This document shows, in pieces, positions 33,243 through 40,798 of a stretch of 64,000 bases of DNA. The notes beneath the pieces were generated by a model that was given only the letters and a program-made list of their open reading frames with translations, was not told the origin of the DNA and ran no database searches. The stretch spans positions 1,364,001-1,428,000 of the forward strand of contig NZ_JAHUWT010000001.1 in NCBI RefSeq assembly GCF_019218885.1, given 5' to 3'. How positions within the stretch are numbered: the first letter of the stretch is position 1; the number at the start of each line of letters is the position of its first letter. Made by a program: the position numbers and the translations under genes. This stretch comes from Bordetella sp. BOR01 (GTDB lineage: Bacteria > Pseudomonadota > Gammaproteobacteria > Burkholderiales > Burkholderiaceae_B).

Positions 33243-34456
33243 TACGCGAACGCGCCGGGGCGCGCGTACCGGTATTGGATTGCCGCGGCCACGCACAGGG
33301 CCAGGACCAGCAGGCCGCAGGCGGCCAGCACATTGGTGTGCAAGCCGTAACGGTCGACCACATTGCCGCCCATGAACGACCCGGCCGCGATGGCGGAATT
33401 GAAGGCTGTCACGGACCAGGCAGTGGCGGGCTCGAGAGCCTTGGGCGCGGCTTTCATGGTCCAGGTCATGACGGACACGGACACGCCGCCATAGGCCAGG
33501 CCCCACAGCACCAGCACCAGCGCGCCGCCCCAGGTTCCGCCCGAGGTTGCGACCAACAGCAGCAGGGTCGTTGCCAAGCCCGCCGCGATCACGATCAGCG
33601 TCCAGCCGGCCCGCCGGGCGGCATTGACCCCGGCGATGAAGTTGCCGGCGATGCCGGCTGTGCCGTAGGCGAACAGCAGCGCGCCGATCCATTCGGGATG
33701 GAAACCCGAGACGGCCAGCAGCCAGGGGCGCACGAAGGTGAATGCCATGAAATGGCCCGCCACCAACAGCATGGTCAGGATCAGGCCCAGCCGCAGGCGC
33801 TGATTGGACAGGGCATCGCGCAGCCCCCGTACCGACACCGACTGGCCGACGGGCAGCGAGGGCATGGACCACAGGTGCAGCGCCAGCACGATGGCCGCCA
33901 GTATGGCCATGCTGCCGAAGGCCATGCGCCAGCCGGCCAGGTCGCCGATCAGGGCGCCCAGGGGAACGCCCAGCACCGAGGCGGCCGCCACGCCGCCGAA
34001 AATGATGGACGTGGCCAGGCCCACCGAGGCGGCCGGCACCAGCCGTACTGCCAAGGTGCCGGAAATGGCCCAGATGCCTCCCATGCACAAGCCCACCAGG
34101 ACACGCGAAGCCAGCAGCCACGCCATGCTGGGCGCCAGGGCGCTGGCCAGATTGGCGGCGATGAGCAGGACAAACAGCACGGACAGGATATGGCGCCGGT
34201 CGATATTGCCGGCGGCAACCACCACCAGCGGCGCGAACAGGGCGGCCAGCAGGGCGGGAACCGTCAGCAGCAGCCCGGCGGTGCCGGTGGACGCCCCCAC
34301 GGTGTCGGCGATAGAGGTCAGCAGGCCGACCGGCAGCATTTCGGTCGTGACGATGGCAAAAGTGGCCAGCCCGCCGCAAGCGACCGCCATCCAGGGGTGG
34401 GATGAGCCTGGCGGCTGGCTGGCGGGGCGGGAGCGGGAACGTCTTGAGTCAGTCAT
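33242..34456 (-). CDS. MFS transporter, DHA1 drug-efflux type
   Basis: A 404-residue transporter with about 12 hydrophobic segments and the DHA1-type motifs (FAIVTTEMLPVGLL in segment 1, DRRHIL after segment 2, RVLVGLCMGG). It resembles AraJ/NepI/chloramphenicol-type efflux carriers that export sugars, nucleosides or drugs by proton antiport. It is divergent from a TetR gene; a strong promoter for it carries a palindromic operator in its spacer, so TetR-repressed efflux is likely. A hydrophilic, Ser/Arg-rich tail of about 20 residues precedes segment 1. Confidence 0.9.
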   Translation of the reverse strand: MTDSRRSRSRPASQPPGSSHPWMAVACGGLATFAIVTTEMLPVGLLTSIADTVGASTGTAGLLLTVPALLAALFAPLVVVAAGNIDRRHILSVLFVLLIAANLASALAPSMAWLLASRVLVGLCMGGIWAISGTLAVRLVPAASVGLATSIIFGGVAAASVLGVPLGALIGDLAGWRMAFGSMAILAAIVLALHLWSMPSLPVGQSVSVRGLRDALSNQRLRLGLILTMLLVAGHFMAFTFVRPWLLAVSGFHPEWIGALLFAYGTAGIAGNFIAGVNAARRAGWTLIVIAAGLATTLLLLVATSGGTWGGALVLVLWGLAYGGVSVSVMTWTMKAAPKALEPATAWSVTAFNSAIAAGSFMGGNVVDRYGLHTNVLAACGLLVLALCVAAAIQYRYARPGAFA

Positions 34457-34501
34457 GGTGCATGAAGATGCGGTGGATGACCTGGGCGGCGCAGGTAATG
34501 C

Positions 34502-34550
34502 ATAATAGAAACATACGCAACGTATGTCAATTTACATACGTTACGTATGT
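34502..34550 (-). promoter_or_regulatory. MFS promoter with two 17-bp TetR-type palindromes
   Basis: ACATACGCAACGTATGT (34511-34527) and ACATACGTTACGTATGT (34534-34550) are near-identical palindromes with centres 23 bp apart. On the minus strand TTGACA (complement of 34525-34530), 17 bases, TATTAT (complement of 34502-34507) is a near-consensus promoter for the MFS gene, and the first palindrome fills its spacer. The second lies 12 bases before the tetR ATG, so one protein can shut off both genes. Confidence 0.85.
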
Positions 34551-34562
34551 AAAGGAGACGCC

Positions 34563-35156
34563 ATGCCCCGCCGCACCCGTGCCGAAATGATCGAGCAAAC
34601 CCGCGCCAAACTGGTCGCGGCCGCGCGGGTGGCCTTTGGCACGCAGGGCTACGCCAATACCTCGATGGATGATTTCACGGCATCGGTGGGCCTGACGCGC
34701 GGGGCGCTGTATCACCATTTTGGCGACAAGACCGGCTTGCTGGCCGCCGTGGTCGAGCAGATCGACGAGGAAACCGATGCGCGGCTGCAGGCCGTATCCG
34801 ACGCGGCGCCAGACACCTGGGAGGGATTCCGCAATCGCTGCCGGGCTTATCTGCAAATGGCGCAGGAACCGGAAATGCGGCGCATTGTGCTGCAGGATGC
34901 GCGCGCGGTGCTGGGCGGCGCCTCGGCAGTGTCGCAGCAGTTCTGCGTGGTGTCGATGGCCGAACTGCTGGATACGCTGATGCAGAAAGGCGTGATCAGG
35001 CGCGCCGAGCCGCAGGCGCTGGCCCGCCTGATCTATGGCGCGCTGGCCGAGGGCGCGTTCTGGGTCGCGGAACCGGCGGGCGCCGGCGATGGGCAGCGGC
35101 TGGCCCAGGCGCAGGGAGCGCTGGACGTGCTGCTGGATGCACTGCCGGTCGCGTGA
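34563..35156 (+). CDS. TetR-family transcriptional repressor
   Basis: A 197-residue TetR protein: helix-turn-helix in TSMDDFTASVGLTRGALYHHFGDK (residues about 35-58), then a helical ligand domain. It is divergent from an MFS efflux gene, and two 17-bp palindromes in between are its evident operators. It should release DNA when the exported compound binds. The start at MPRRTR follows AAAGGAG; the longer frame would be read from within the operator. It ends four bases from the convergent GST gene. Confidence 0.92.
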   Translation: MPRRTRAEMIEQTRAKLVAAARVAFGTQGYANTSMDDFTASVGLTRGALYHHFGDKTGLLAAVVEQIDEETDARLQAVSDAAPDTWEGFRNRCRAYLQMAQEPEMRRIVLQDARAVLGGASAVSQQFCVVSMAELLDTLMQKGVIRRAEPQALARLIYGALAEGAFWVAEPAGAGDGQRLAQAQGALDVLLDALPVA

Positions 35157-35160
35157 CGGC

Positions 35161-35835
35161 TCAGCCAGCCGCGCGCTGCGATGATGCCCGGCTGGCTTCG
35201 TATTCGGCGAATGGCCGCAACTGGGCGGCCAGGGCCTTGCCGAAGGCCGGGCGCGCTTCGCAGCGATCGCGGTAGGCCTGCAGCGTGGGCCGGTCGGCCA
35301 CCAGCGTGGTGTTGTGCAGGATGCGCAGCACGCTGGCCATCATCAGGTCGCCCGCGGTGTAGCGATCTTCAAGATAGTCGCGTTCGCCCAGCCAGGCCGC
35401 CAGTTCATCCAGCCGCTTGCATACGGCCTGCTGCGCGGTAGGGCGGGCAGGCGCGGCCCAGGGCTGGTCGGCATGGAACACATCCAGGGCAGCCAGTTGC
35501 ATGATGGGCGGTTCAAGCGTGTTCAGGGCTGCCAGGGTCCAGGCGCGTGCCCGCGCGCGGCCCTGGGCGTCGGAGGGCATCAGGGCCGTGCTGCGTTCGG
35601 CGATTTCCAGCACGATGGCGCCGGATTCGAACAGCTTGAGCTCGCCTTCTTCGATGGCCGGGACTTGGCCGAAGGGCTGCAGCGCCCGGTATTCGGGGCT
35701 GGCCTGGTCTTTCGTGCCGATCAGGCGTTCGCGATAGGCGATGCCGGCTTCTTCCAGCGCCCAGCGCACGCGCAGGTCGCGCACCTGGCCCTGCGCGAAG
35801 GGCGGCACCCAGCGGAATGCGGTCAGCGTGATCAT
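35161..35835 (-). CDS. Glutathione S-transferase family protein
   Basis: A 224-residue GST with the glutathione-site pattern LQPFGQVPAIEEGELKLFES and helical C-terminal part (DRYTAGDLMMASVL). The N-terminal RWVPPFAQGQVRDLRVRW fits a Ser/Cys-type rather than Tyr-type class; I cannot assign it. It is the last gene downstream of the ArsR-AHSA1 pair (18-base gap) and could be in their operon. Confidence 0.88.
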   Translation of the reverse strand: MITLTAFRWVPPFAQGQVRDLRVRWALEEAGIAYRERLIGTKDQASPEYRALQPFGQVPAIEEGELKLFESGAIVLEIAERSTALMPSDAQGRARARAWTLAALNTLEPPIMQLAALDVFHADQPWAAPARPTAQQAVCKRLDELAAWLGERDYLEDRYTAGDLMMASVLRILHNTTLVADRPTLQAYRDRCEARPAFGKALAAQLRPFAEYEASRASSQRAAG

Positions 35836-35853
35836 GTCGTGTTCCCCCGGTGT

Positions 35854-36282
35854 TCAGGCGGCGAAATGCCGCACCAGTTTGTCCAGCGCACCGCTCCAGC
35901 CTTCTTCGTGGCCGCGCCGCGTGGCTTCGTCTTGCAGGCCGGCGTGAGTGAAGGTGAGCTCGGTGCCCGTGTCGATGGCGCGCAGCGCGATATCGACGCG
36001 CGATTCGCCGCCGCCGTCTTCATCGCCCGACCAGCGCCAACTCATTTCCAGGTGATGGGGAGGGTCGACACGCAAGTATTCGCCGCTGCTTTCGTGTTCG
36101 CTGCCATCGAGCATGCGAAAGCACACCCGGAAGCGGCCCCCGACCCGGACATCGGTTTCGGCGACCAGTACGGGGCCGCCGTCCGGGCCCCACCAGCGCG
36201 CGATGCCGTCGGGCGTGGTCAGGGCGTCGAATACAGTGGTCGGTTGTGCGTTGATGCGTCGTACCAAAGTCAGGCTGGTCAT
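35854..36282 (-). CDS. AHSA1/SRPBCC-domain protein
   Basis: A 142-residue START-like (SRPBCC) protein with the AHSA1 pattern: VFDALTTPDGIARWWGPDGG, RVGGRFRVCF, DPPHHLEMSW, GTELTFTHAGL and a C-terminal GWSGALDKL helix. These proteins form a hydrophobic ligand-binding pocket; the ligand is usually unknown. It overlaps the upstream ArsR gene as ATGA, the common ArsR-AHSA1 pair in which the regulator controls its own operon. Confidence 0.88.
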   Translation of the reverse strand: MTSLTLVRRINAQPTTVFDALTTPDGIARWWGPDGGPVLVAETDVRVGGRFRVCFRMLDGSEHESSGEYLRVDPPHHLEMSWRWSGDEDGGGESRVDIALRAIDTGTELTFTHAGLQDEATRRGHEEGWSGALDKLVRHFAA

Positions 36283-36629
36283 GGCTGGGGTCTCCGTTGG
36301 GCTTCCTGGCTTTCTGCATAGGCCGCCAGACGATCGAGGCTGTGAGTCCAGAAGTGTTCGTAGCGGCGCAGCCAGTCCATCGCGGCTTGCATGGGCGCGG
36401 GCGACAGGCGGACCGTGACGGTGCGCCCGGCCTTGCTGCGCACGATGAGGCCGGCGTCATCGAGTACGTCCAGGTGCTTCATGACCGCCGGCAGCTTGAT
36501 GGCAAAGGGTTGCGCCAACTGGCTGACCGTGGCGCTGCCTTCGTGCTCGAGACGCGCCAGGATGGCCCGGCGGGTGGGGTCGCCCAGCGCCGCAAACGTC
36601 TGGTCCAGGGATTCGAAATAGTTCACCAT
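36279..36629 (-). CDS. ArsR-family transcriptional regulator (probably leaderless mRNA)
   Basis: A 116-residue winged-helix protein: LDQTFAALGDPTRRAILARL, then recognition region VSQLAQPFAIKLPAVMKHLDVL and the wing GLIVRSKAGRTVTVRL. No metal-binding CxC is present, so it belongs to the non-metal group paired with SRPBCC proteins. It is translationally coupled to the AHSA1 gene. The start is set at MVNYFES; the frame extends 88 codons upstream, through a consensus promoter and operator, which argues against the long form. Confidence 0.9.
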   Translation of the reverse strand: MVNYFESLDQTFAALGDPTRRAILARLEHEGSATVSQLAQPFAIKLPAVMKHLDVLDDAGLIVRSKAGRTVTVRLSPAPMQAAMDWLRRYEHFWTHSLDRLAAYAESQEAQRRPQP

Positions 36630-36665
36630 ATGGTGAAGTATCTGCCCGGGCCGCGCGCTTGTCAA
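36622..36665 (-). promoter_or_regulatory. ArsR promoter with perfect operator over the start codon
   Basis: TTCACCATATGGTGAA (36622-36637) is a perfect 16-bp palindrome that contains the arsR ATG. On the minus strand TTGACA (complement of 36660-36665), 17 bases, GATACT (complement of 36637-36642) lies just upstream. The predicted start of transcription, about 7 bases past the -10, falls at the ATG, so the mRNA would be leaderless and the operator would cover +1. Confidence 0.7.
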
Positions 36666-36765
36666 CCTGCGCGGGCGCCATGCCTGGTGCGCGGTACCAT
36701 TGCTTCCTGGCTCGGCCGGCACCACGCCGGCAGGCGGTACAGGGGGCGGGGAAATCGTCGTGCGC

Positions 36766-37173
36766 ATGGCCGATAAGCAGGACAAGACCGGGCGGGGCGG
36801 GCGCTGGAAGCGCAGGGCATATTGGGCGCTGGGCATGCTGATGCTGGCGCTGGCGATCGTGGGCGCGGTATTGCCGGTCATGCCCACGACCATTTTCGTG
36901 ATCCTGGCGGCGGCATGCTTCGGCCGTGCATCGCCGCGCTGGGAGGCCTACCTGCTGCAGCATCCCCGTTTCGGTCCGTCGCTGGTGGCCTGGCGCGAAC
37001 AAGGCGCTATTTCGGTGCGCGGCAAATCGTTCGCGGTCGCGGGCATCTCGCTGGGCCTCGTGGTGTTCTGGTACACCACGCAGCCAGTGCTGTGGCTGGG
37101 CTTGCTGGTCAGCGGCTTCATGGCGGGCTGCGCGATCTGGGTGGTCAGCCGTCCCGCGCCACGGGTGGATTGA
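36766..37173 (+). CDS. DUF454 (YbaN-like) inner-membrane protein
   Basis: A 135-residue membrane protein with four hydrophobic stretches, including WALGMLMLALAIVGAVLPVM followed by PTTIFVILAAACFGRASPR, the DUF454 signature (LPxxPTxxFxLLAxxCFxRSSPR). The loop HPRFGPSLVAWREQGAIS is also typical. The function of the family is unknown. It is divergent from the ArsR gene; a GTG at 36760 is an alternative start. Confidence 0.85.
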   Translation: MADKQDKTGRGGRWKRRAYWALGMLMLALAIVGAVLPVMPTTIFVILAAACFGRASPRWEAYLLQHPRFGPSLVAWREQGAISVRGKSFAVAGISLGLVVFWYTTQPVLWLGLLVSGFMAGCAIWVVSRPAPRVD

Positions 37174-37223
37174 GCATGGCCTGTTCTTTGCGGCGCGTGG
37201 CGCCCGCTGGATGCCGCCCCGGA

Positions 37224-37547
37224 TCAAGCCGCGCCGTCCACATAGCGCAGCCCGATCAAGCCCGCGGCCGTCAGCGCCAGGAACAGCAGCCGCTGCCAAT
37301 GCGCGCTTTCGCCGAAGGCGACGATGCCGATGACGACCAGGCCCACGGCGCCCAGGCCGGTCCAGATGGCATAGGCCGTGCCCACCGGCAGCGTTTGCAG
37401 GGCCTTGGCCAGCAGATAGATGCTGCCCAGGCCGGCCACGATGGCAAGCGCGCTGGGCAGGGGGCGGGTCCAGCCCTGGTTCAGTTTCAGGCCCAGGCCC
37501 ATCACGATTTCCAGCCCGGCGGCGGCCAATAGATAGGTCCAGGCCAT
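37224..37547 (-). CDS. sugE: Small multidrug resistance transporter, SugE type
   Basis: A 107-residue protein with four transmembrane segments and the SMR membrane-embedded Glu (GLEIVMGLGLK, near residue 11). WTGLGAVGLVVIGIVAFGES matches the SMR signature. SugE/Gdx members export guanidinium or quaternary ammonium ions. It begins one base after the stop of the GST gene, so both are co-expressed, and the MarR-type palindromes upstream of that gene should control both. The start at MAWTYLL is clear; upstream coding is in the GST frame. Confidence 0.9.
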   Translation of the reverse strand: MAWTYLLAAAGLEIVMGLGLKLNQGWTRPLPSALAIVAGLGSIYLLAKALQTLPVGTAYAIWTGLGAVGLVVIGIVAFGESAHWQRLLFLALTAAGLIGLRYVDGAA

Positions 37548-37548
37548 G

Positions 37549-38190
37549 TCAGGCCTCTGCCGGGTCCAGGCGCGCTGCCGCCAGCGCCTGTTGCACGGCG
37601 GGCCGGGACTCGATCTGCTCCAGCCAGCGCCGCAGCCGCGGGTAGGGCGACAGGTCCAGTTGCAGTTCGGCATGGGTGCGCAGCCACGGGAAGGCGGCGA
37701 TATCGGCAATGGAGTAGTCGTTCAGCGCCAGGTAGGCCGATTCGGCCAGGCGCTGGTCGGCCACCCCGCACAGCCGCAGCGCTTCTTTGGTGTAGCGCTG
37801 GATGGCTTCGCGGTTCTGGTGCGGCGATGCATGCAGGAACCACCACAGCTGGCCCAGCATGGGGCCTATGCCGCCGATCTGGAAGTGCAGCCATTGCTGG
37901 ACTTGCCATTGCTCGGTGGGCATGGCCGGATGCAGGTGCCCATGGCGCGCCGACAGATAGCTGAGGATAGCGCCGGACTCGAAGACCGTGAAGCCATGGG
38001 CGTGATCGACGATGGCGGGGATCTTGCCGTTGGGGTTGATGGCCAGGTAATCGGGGCGGTGCTGGTCGCCGCGGTTCAGGTCCAGGACGACTTGCCGGTG
38101 CGGCAGGTTCGCCTCGTGCAGGTAGATGCCGACCTTTTGGCCGTTGGGGGTATTGGCGGTGTAGAAAGTAAGGGGATGTTCGGCGGGCAT
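37549..38190 (-). CDS. Glutathione transferase of the YfcG/YghU (nu) type
   Basis: A 213-residue GST. The N-terminal TANTPNGQKVGIYLHE and DLNRGDQHRPDYLAINPNGKIPAIVDHA, followed by FESGAILSYL and FQIGGIGPMLGQ, match nu-class enzymes such as YfcG, which have disulfide-bond reductase activity with glutathione. It is followed at once by sugE. Three palindromes over its promoter and a MarR gene upstream on the same strand suggest inducible detoxification of an electrophile or cation. Confidence 0.9.
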   Translation of the reverse strand: MPAEHPLTFYTANTPNGQKVGIYLHEANLPHRQVVLDLNRGDQHRPDYLAINPNGKIPAIVDHAHGFTVFESGAILSYLSARHGHLHPAMPTEQWQVQQWLHFQIGGIGPMLGQLWWFLHASPHQNREAIQRYTKEALRLCGVADQRLAESAYLALNDYSIADIAAFPWLRTHAELQLDLSPYPRLRRWLEQIESRPAVQQALAAARLDPAEA

Positions 38191-38208
38191 GTCGGTTCCT
38201 TGTGAATC

Positions 38209-38246
38209 GCAATTTAAATTGCAATTGCAATCGTTGCAATTGCAAC
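38209..38246 (-). promoter_or_regulatory. Three abutting or overlapping perfect palindromes over the GST-sugE promoter
   Basis: GCAATTTAAATTGC (38209-38222), ATTGCAATTGCAAT (38218-38231) and GTTGCAATTGCAAC (38233-38246) are each perfect 14-bp palindromes. On the minus strand TTGCAA (38239-38234), 17 bases, TAAATT (38216-38211) is a plausible promoter within them. The array ends 19 bases before the GST start codon. A MarR-type repressor is the likely binder. Confidence 0.75.
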
Positions 38247-38297
38247 TCTAGCGCCGGCGTGAGAATTGCGCAAGAGGCAAACCGATGGCGTTGGGGC

Positions 38298-38329
38298 GGT
38301 GCCTGATCCCCGAAGGGGATCGCCGCACC
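38298..38329 (-). terminator. Hairpin after the MarR gene
   Basis: GATCCCC (38305-38311) pairs with GGGGATC (38315-38321) over GAA, and outer GGTGC/GCACC (38298-38302, 38325-38329) extends it. It lies 15 bases past the marR stop and before the GST promoter. No U-run follows, so it is a probable but imperfect terminator. Confidence 0.5.
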
Positions 38330-38343
38330 TGCGGGCAGCTTGG

Positions 38344-38796
38344 CTACGCTGCCTGGCCGGACTGCCGGGCGGCTTGCGCGGCCTTGTCCAGGGCGGTGGC
38401 GAAACGGATTTTTTCGCCCGCGTCGAAGCGCGCCAGGAACAGGTCGGCCACGGCGGCCTGGTAGACCTTCCACATTTTCTTGCGCAGCGTCCGGCCTTCG
38501 CGAGTGATGGTGGCGTAGGCGGCGCGGCCGTCCTGCGGAGAACGGGCGCGGGTGACCAGGCCATCTTGTTCCAGCCGGTCGATCAGGCGGGTCAGGTTGT
38601 AGCGCTCGACGGCCAGCACATCGGCGAGTTCGTGCATGCGCCGCGTGCCCGCCGGCCCGCTTTCCAGGCCCCATAGCGCGTCGTACCACGCATACGCCGG
38701 CAGCCCGGCTTCGGCCAGGCGCCGTTCGACTTCGCGGATCACCAGGCGGTGAGCGCGGACGAACGAAAACCATAGATCGGGCGTTTCAGGGGACAT
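38344..38796 (-). CDS. MarR-family transcriptional regulator
   Basis: A 150-residue MarR protein. The winged helix is seen as MHELADVLAVERYNLTRLIDRLEQDGLV with the wing RSPQDGRAAYATITREG. It is upstream of, and on the same strand as, the GST-sugE pair whose promoter bears three palindromes. It probably represses that pair and is inactivated by an electrophile or phenolic ligand. The start at MSPETPD was preferred; 16 further codons are open upstream. It diverges from a lipoprotein gene. Confidence 0.9.
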   Translation of the reverse strand: MSPETPDLWFSFVRAHRLVIREVERRLAEAGLPAYAWYDALWGLESGPAGTRRMHELADVLAVERYNLTRLIDRLEQDGLVTRARSPQDGRAAYATITREGRTLRKKMWKVYQAAVADLFLARFDAGEKIRFATALDKAAQAARQSGQAA

Positions 38797-38917
38797 GGCG
38801 GATTTTCCTTGTGGATACGCTTCTGTGCCGCAAGAGGGTAGCAAACATATGGGCTGGCGGGGCGCGCGCCGTGGGCTCCGCTATGCTGTGGGGACGCACC
38901 AACTACGGAGAATCGCT

Positions 38918-39535
38918 GTGTTCCGTCCTGTCTCTTTGGGGCCGCTGCTGGCGGTCATTGCCATCGGGGGGTGCGGCACGCCCCACCATGCCGCTGCGCC
39001 GGATGGCCCGGCCGTGCCGCGAGCCGCCGCGGTACACACCGACAAGCTGTACGGATTCCGCATGCAGATACCGGCGGGCGTGACGCCACGCCCGGATTTT
39101 TCCGGCGGCTACCTGGCCGCGGCGCAATGGAAGGCCTATGCGGGTCCGGACAGCCGGGGCGTGCCGCGCCTGGCCCTGGCCCTGCCGGGGTCGAACCAGG
39201 TCACCTCGGCCGAACTGCGCATCGGCGTCAGCGACGATGCCCAGGAAGCGCGGCGCTGCGCGCAGCCGCCAGAGGGCATGGCGGGCCAGGTCGACAAGGT
39301 GTCCATCAACGGTATCGACTACGCACGGTTTCGCGCCCAGGATGCGGCAATGAGCCATTACCTGGTGGTCGATGCCTACCGCACCGTGCATGCCGGCCGC
39401 TGCTATGCGCTGGACTTGATGGTGTATGGCGTGAACCCGCAGGTATACAGCCCGCCGGCTACCCCGCCGTTTTCGCAAGACCAGGCGCTGCAGCAACTGC
39501 GCGCCTGGCTGGACGGCTTTGCGTTCGTGCCGTAG
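38918..39535 (+). CDS. Putative lipoprotein of unknown function
   Basis: A 205-residue exported protein. From a GTG start (MFRPVSLGPLLAVIAIGGCG) the signal peptide ends in a lipobox IGGC, so the mature form is likely lipidated at Cys19. The rest (KLYGFRMQIPAGVTPRPDFS, a Cys pair near RRCAQPP and GRCYALDL) resembles no family I can name. GGAG lies 8 bases before the GTG, and the ATGs further upstream lack a site. It ends 20 bases from the convergent GST gene. Confidence 0.75.
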   Translation: MFRPVSLGPLLAVIAIGGCGTPHHAAAPDGPAVPRAAAVHTDKLYGFRMQIPAGVTPRPDFSGGYLAAAQWKAYAGPDSRGVPRLALALPGSNQVTSAELRIGVSDDAQEARRCAQPPEGMAGQVDKVSINGIDYARFRAQDAAMSHYLVVDAYRTVHAGRCYALDLMVYGVNPQVYSPPATPPFSQDQALQQLRAWLDGFAFVP

Positions 39536-39548
39536 CGCCGGCCGGCGC
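39535..39548. repeat. Perfect GC palindrome between convergent genes
   Basis: GCGCCGGCCGGCGC is a perfect 14-bp palindrome starting at the last base of the lipoprotein stop codon, before the convergent GST stop. It may help end transcription; no loop or T-run is present. Confidence 0.4.
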
Positions 39549-39555
39549 GATGCGC

Positions 39556-40263
39556 CTAGGTCTTGGCCGCGGGGATTTCCAGGCCGCGCTTGACGGCCGG
39601 GCGCTCGAGGAAGGCATCCAGCGTCCGCAGCACGCTGGGGAAGTCGGCAATGCCGACCAGGTCGCCGGCTTCATAGAAGCCGACAAGGTTGCGCACCCAC
39701 GGAAAGGTGGCGATATCGACGATGCTGTAGTTATCGCCCATGATCCAGGGGCGGTCCACCAGCCGTCCTTCCAGCACGTTCAGCAGGCGTTTCGATTCGG
39801 CCACGTAGCGGTCGCGCGGCCGCTTGTCTTCGTAGTCTTTGCCGGCGAAGCGATGGAAGAAGCCCAACTGGCCGAACATGGGGCCGATGCCGCCCATCTG
39901 GAACATCAGCCATTGCAGTGTCTGGTAGCGGCCGACGGCGTCCTGCGCGATGAACAGGCCGCTTTTGTCGGCCAGGTACATCAGGATGGCGCCAGACTCG
40001 AACAAGGCCATGGGTTCGCCATTGGGGCCGTGCGGGTCGAGAATGGCCGGAATCTTGTTATTGGGATTCAACGACAGGAATTCCGTCGACATCTGGTCTT
40101 GCGTATCGAATGAAACGCGGTGCGCTTCGTAAGGCAGGCCCGTTTCTTCAAGCATGATCGATACCTTGACCCCATTGGGTGTAGGCAGCGAATAAAGCTG
40201 AATGCGTTCCGGGTCGCGTGCCCGCCATTTGCGCGTAATGGGAAAGTCGTCAAGCTCGGCCAT
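39556..40263 (-). CDS. Glutathione transferase of the YghU/YfcG (nu) type
   Basis: A 235-residue GST with the nu-class pattern LYSLPTPNGVKVSIMLEETGL, NPNNKIPAILDPHGPNGEP, ALFESGAILMYLADK and FQMGGIGPMFGQLGFFHRF. The Thr-Pro-Asn near the N-terminus marks the glutathione or GSH-disulfide site in YghU and YfcG. It has a longer N-terminus than the 37549-38190 paralogue. It stands alone on its strand, with the small lipoprotein gene 106 bases upstream. Confidence 0.9.
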   Translation of the reverse strand: MAELDDFPITRKWRARDPERIQLYSLPTPNGVKVSIMLEETGLPYEAHRVSFDTQDQMSTEFLSLNPNNKIPAILDPHGPNGEPMALFESGAILMYLADKSGLFIAQDAVGRYQTLQWLMFQMGGIGPMFGQLGFFHRFAGKDYEDKRPRDRYVAESKRLLNVLEGRLVDRPWIMGDNYSIVDIATFPWVRNLVGFYEAGDLVGIADFPSVLRTLDAFLERPAVKRGLEIPAAKT

Positions 40264-40369
40264 TGCGGTCCTTTTTCATGGGACTGAGACCTGCCTATCG
40301 TAGCTGATGGCGGGATCGCATGCCGGCCGCGCGCGCAGGGGCGCATGGCCGGCATGCGTGCAATGCAGC

Positions 40370-40576
40370 CTAGCGGCTGCCGCCGGTGGTGGGATATTGC
40401 GAACCCGGGGTATTGCTGTTGTTGTCGGGCATGCTGGCAGGGGGCGGGGGTGGCGTGGTGCTTTGCGTCTGCGAGCGGTCGTAGGTGGAGTCGCCGTCGT
40501 GGCCACGGTGGCCGCCGCAACCGGCCAGGACGAGGCTGGCGGCAACAACGGGCAAGGCAAGCATGCTGAGCTTCAT
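40370..40576 (-). CDS. Small lipoprotein, low complexity
   Basis: A 68-residue protein: signal peptide MKLSMLALPVVAASLVLAGC with a canonical LAGC lipobox, leaving about 49 mature residues rich in Gly, His, Asp, Ser, Pro and Thr (PPPPPASMPDNNSN). It is probably an outer-membrane lipoprotein of unknown role. The AGGAG site at its start can pair with CTCCT just upstream, so translation may be controlled. Confidence 0.7.
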   Translation of the reverse strand: MKLSMLALPVVAASLVLAGCGGHRGHDGDSTYDRSQTQSTTPPPPPASMPDNNSNTPGSQYPTTGGSR

Positions 40577-40582
40577 AACAAT

Positions 40583-40598
40583 CTCCTGTAAGTAGGAG
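40583..40598 (-). promoter_or_regulatory. Hairpin covering the ribosome binding site of the small lipoprotein
   Basis: On the minus strand CTCCT-ACTTAC-AGGAG folds a 5-bp stem that hides the AGGAG ribosome binding site, 7 bases before the ATG. It could damp translation or respond to temperature. Confidence 0.4.
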
Positions 40599-40798
40599 CT
40601 GATCACTCAGCACATGGCGTGCCTGCACGCCTGTGGCCCCGGGGGGCGCAGGCCTGCCGCAGGGTAGTTATTGCCTGGGTTGTAATTTCTGTGCCTGGCC
40701 CAGCGTGGGTTCGCGCCAGCCGCCGGCAGGCACGGGTGGCACGCGGTTTGCGCCGCGCCGGATTCCGCGGCAACCTGCCCAACCCCTGGGGACCCGCC

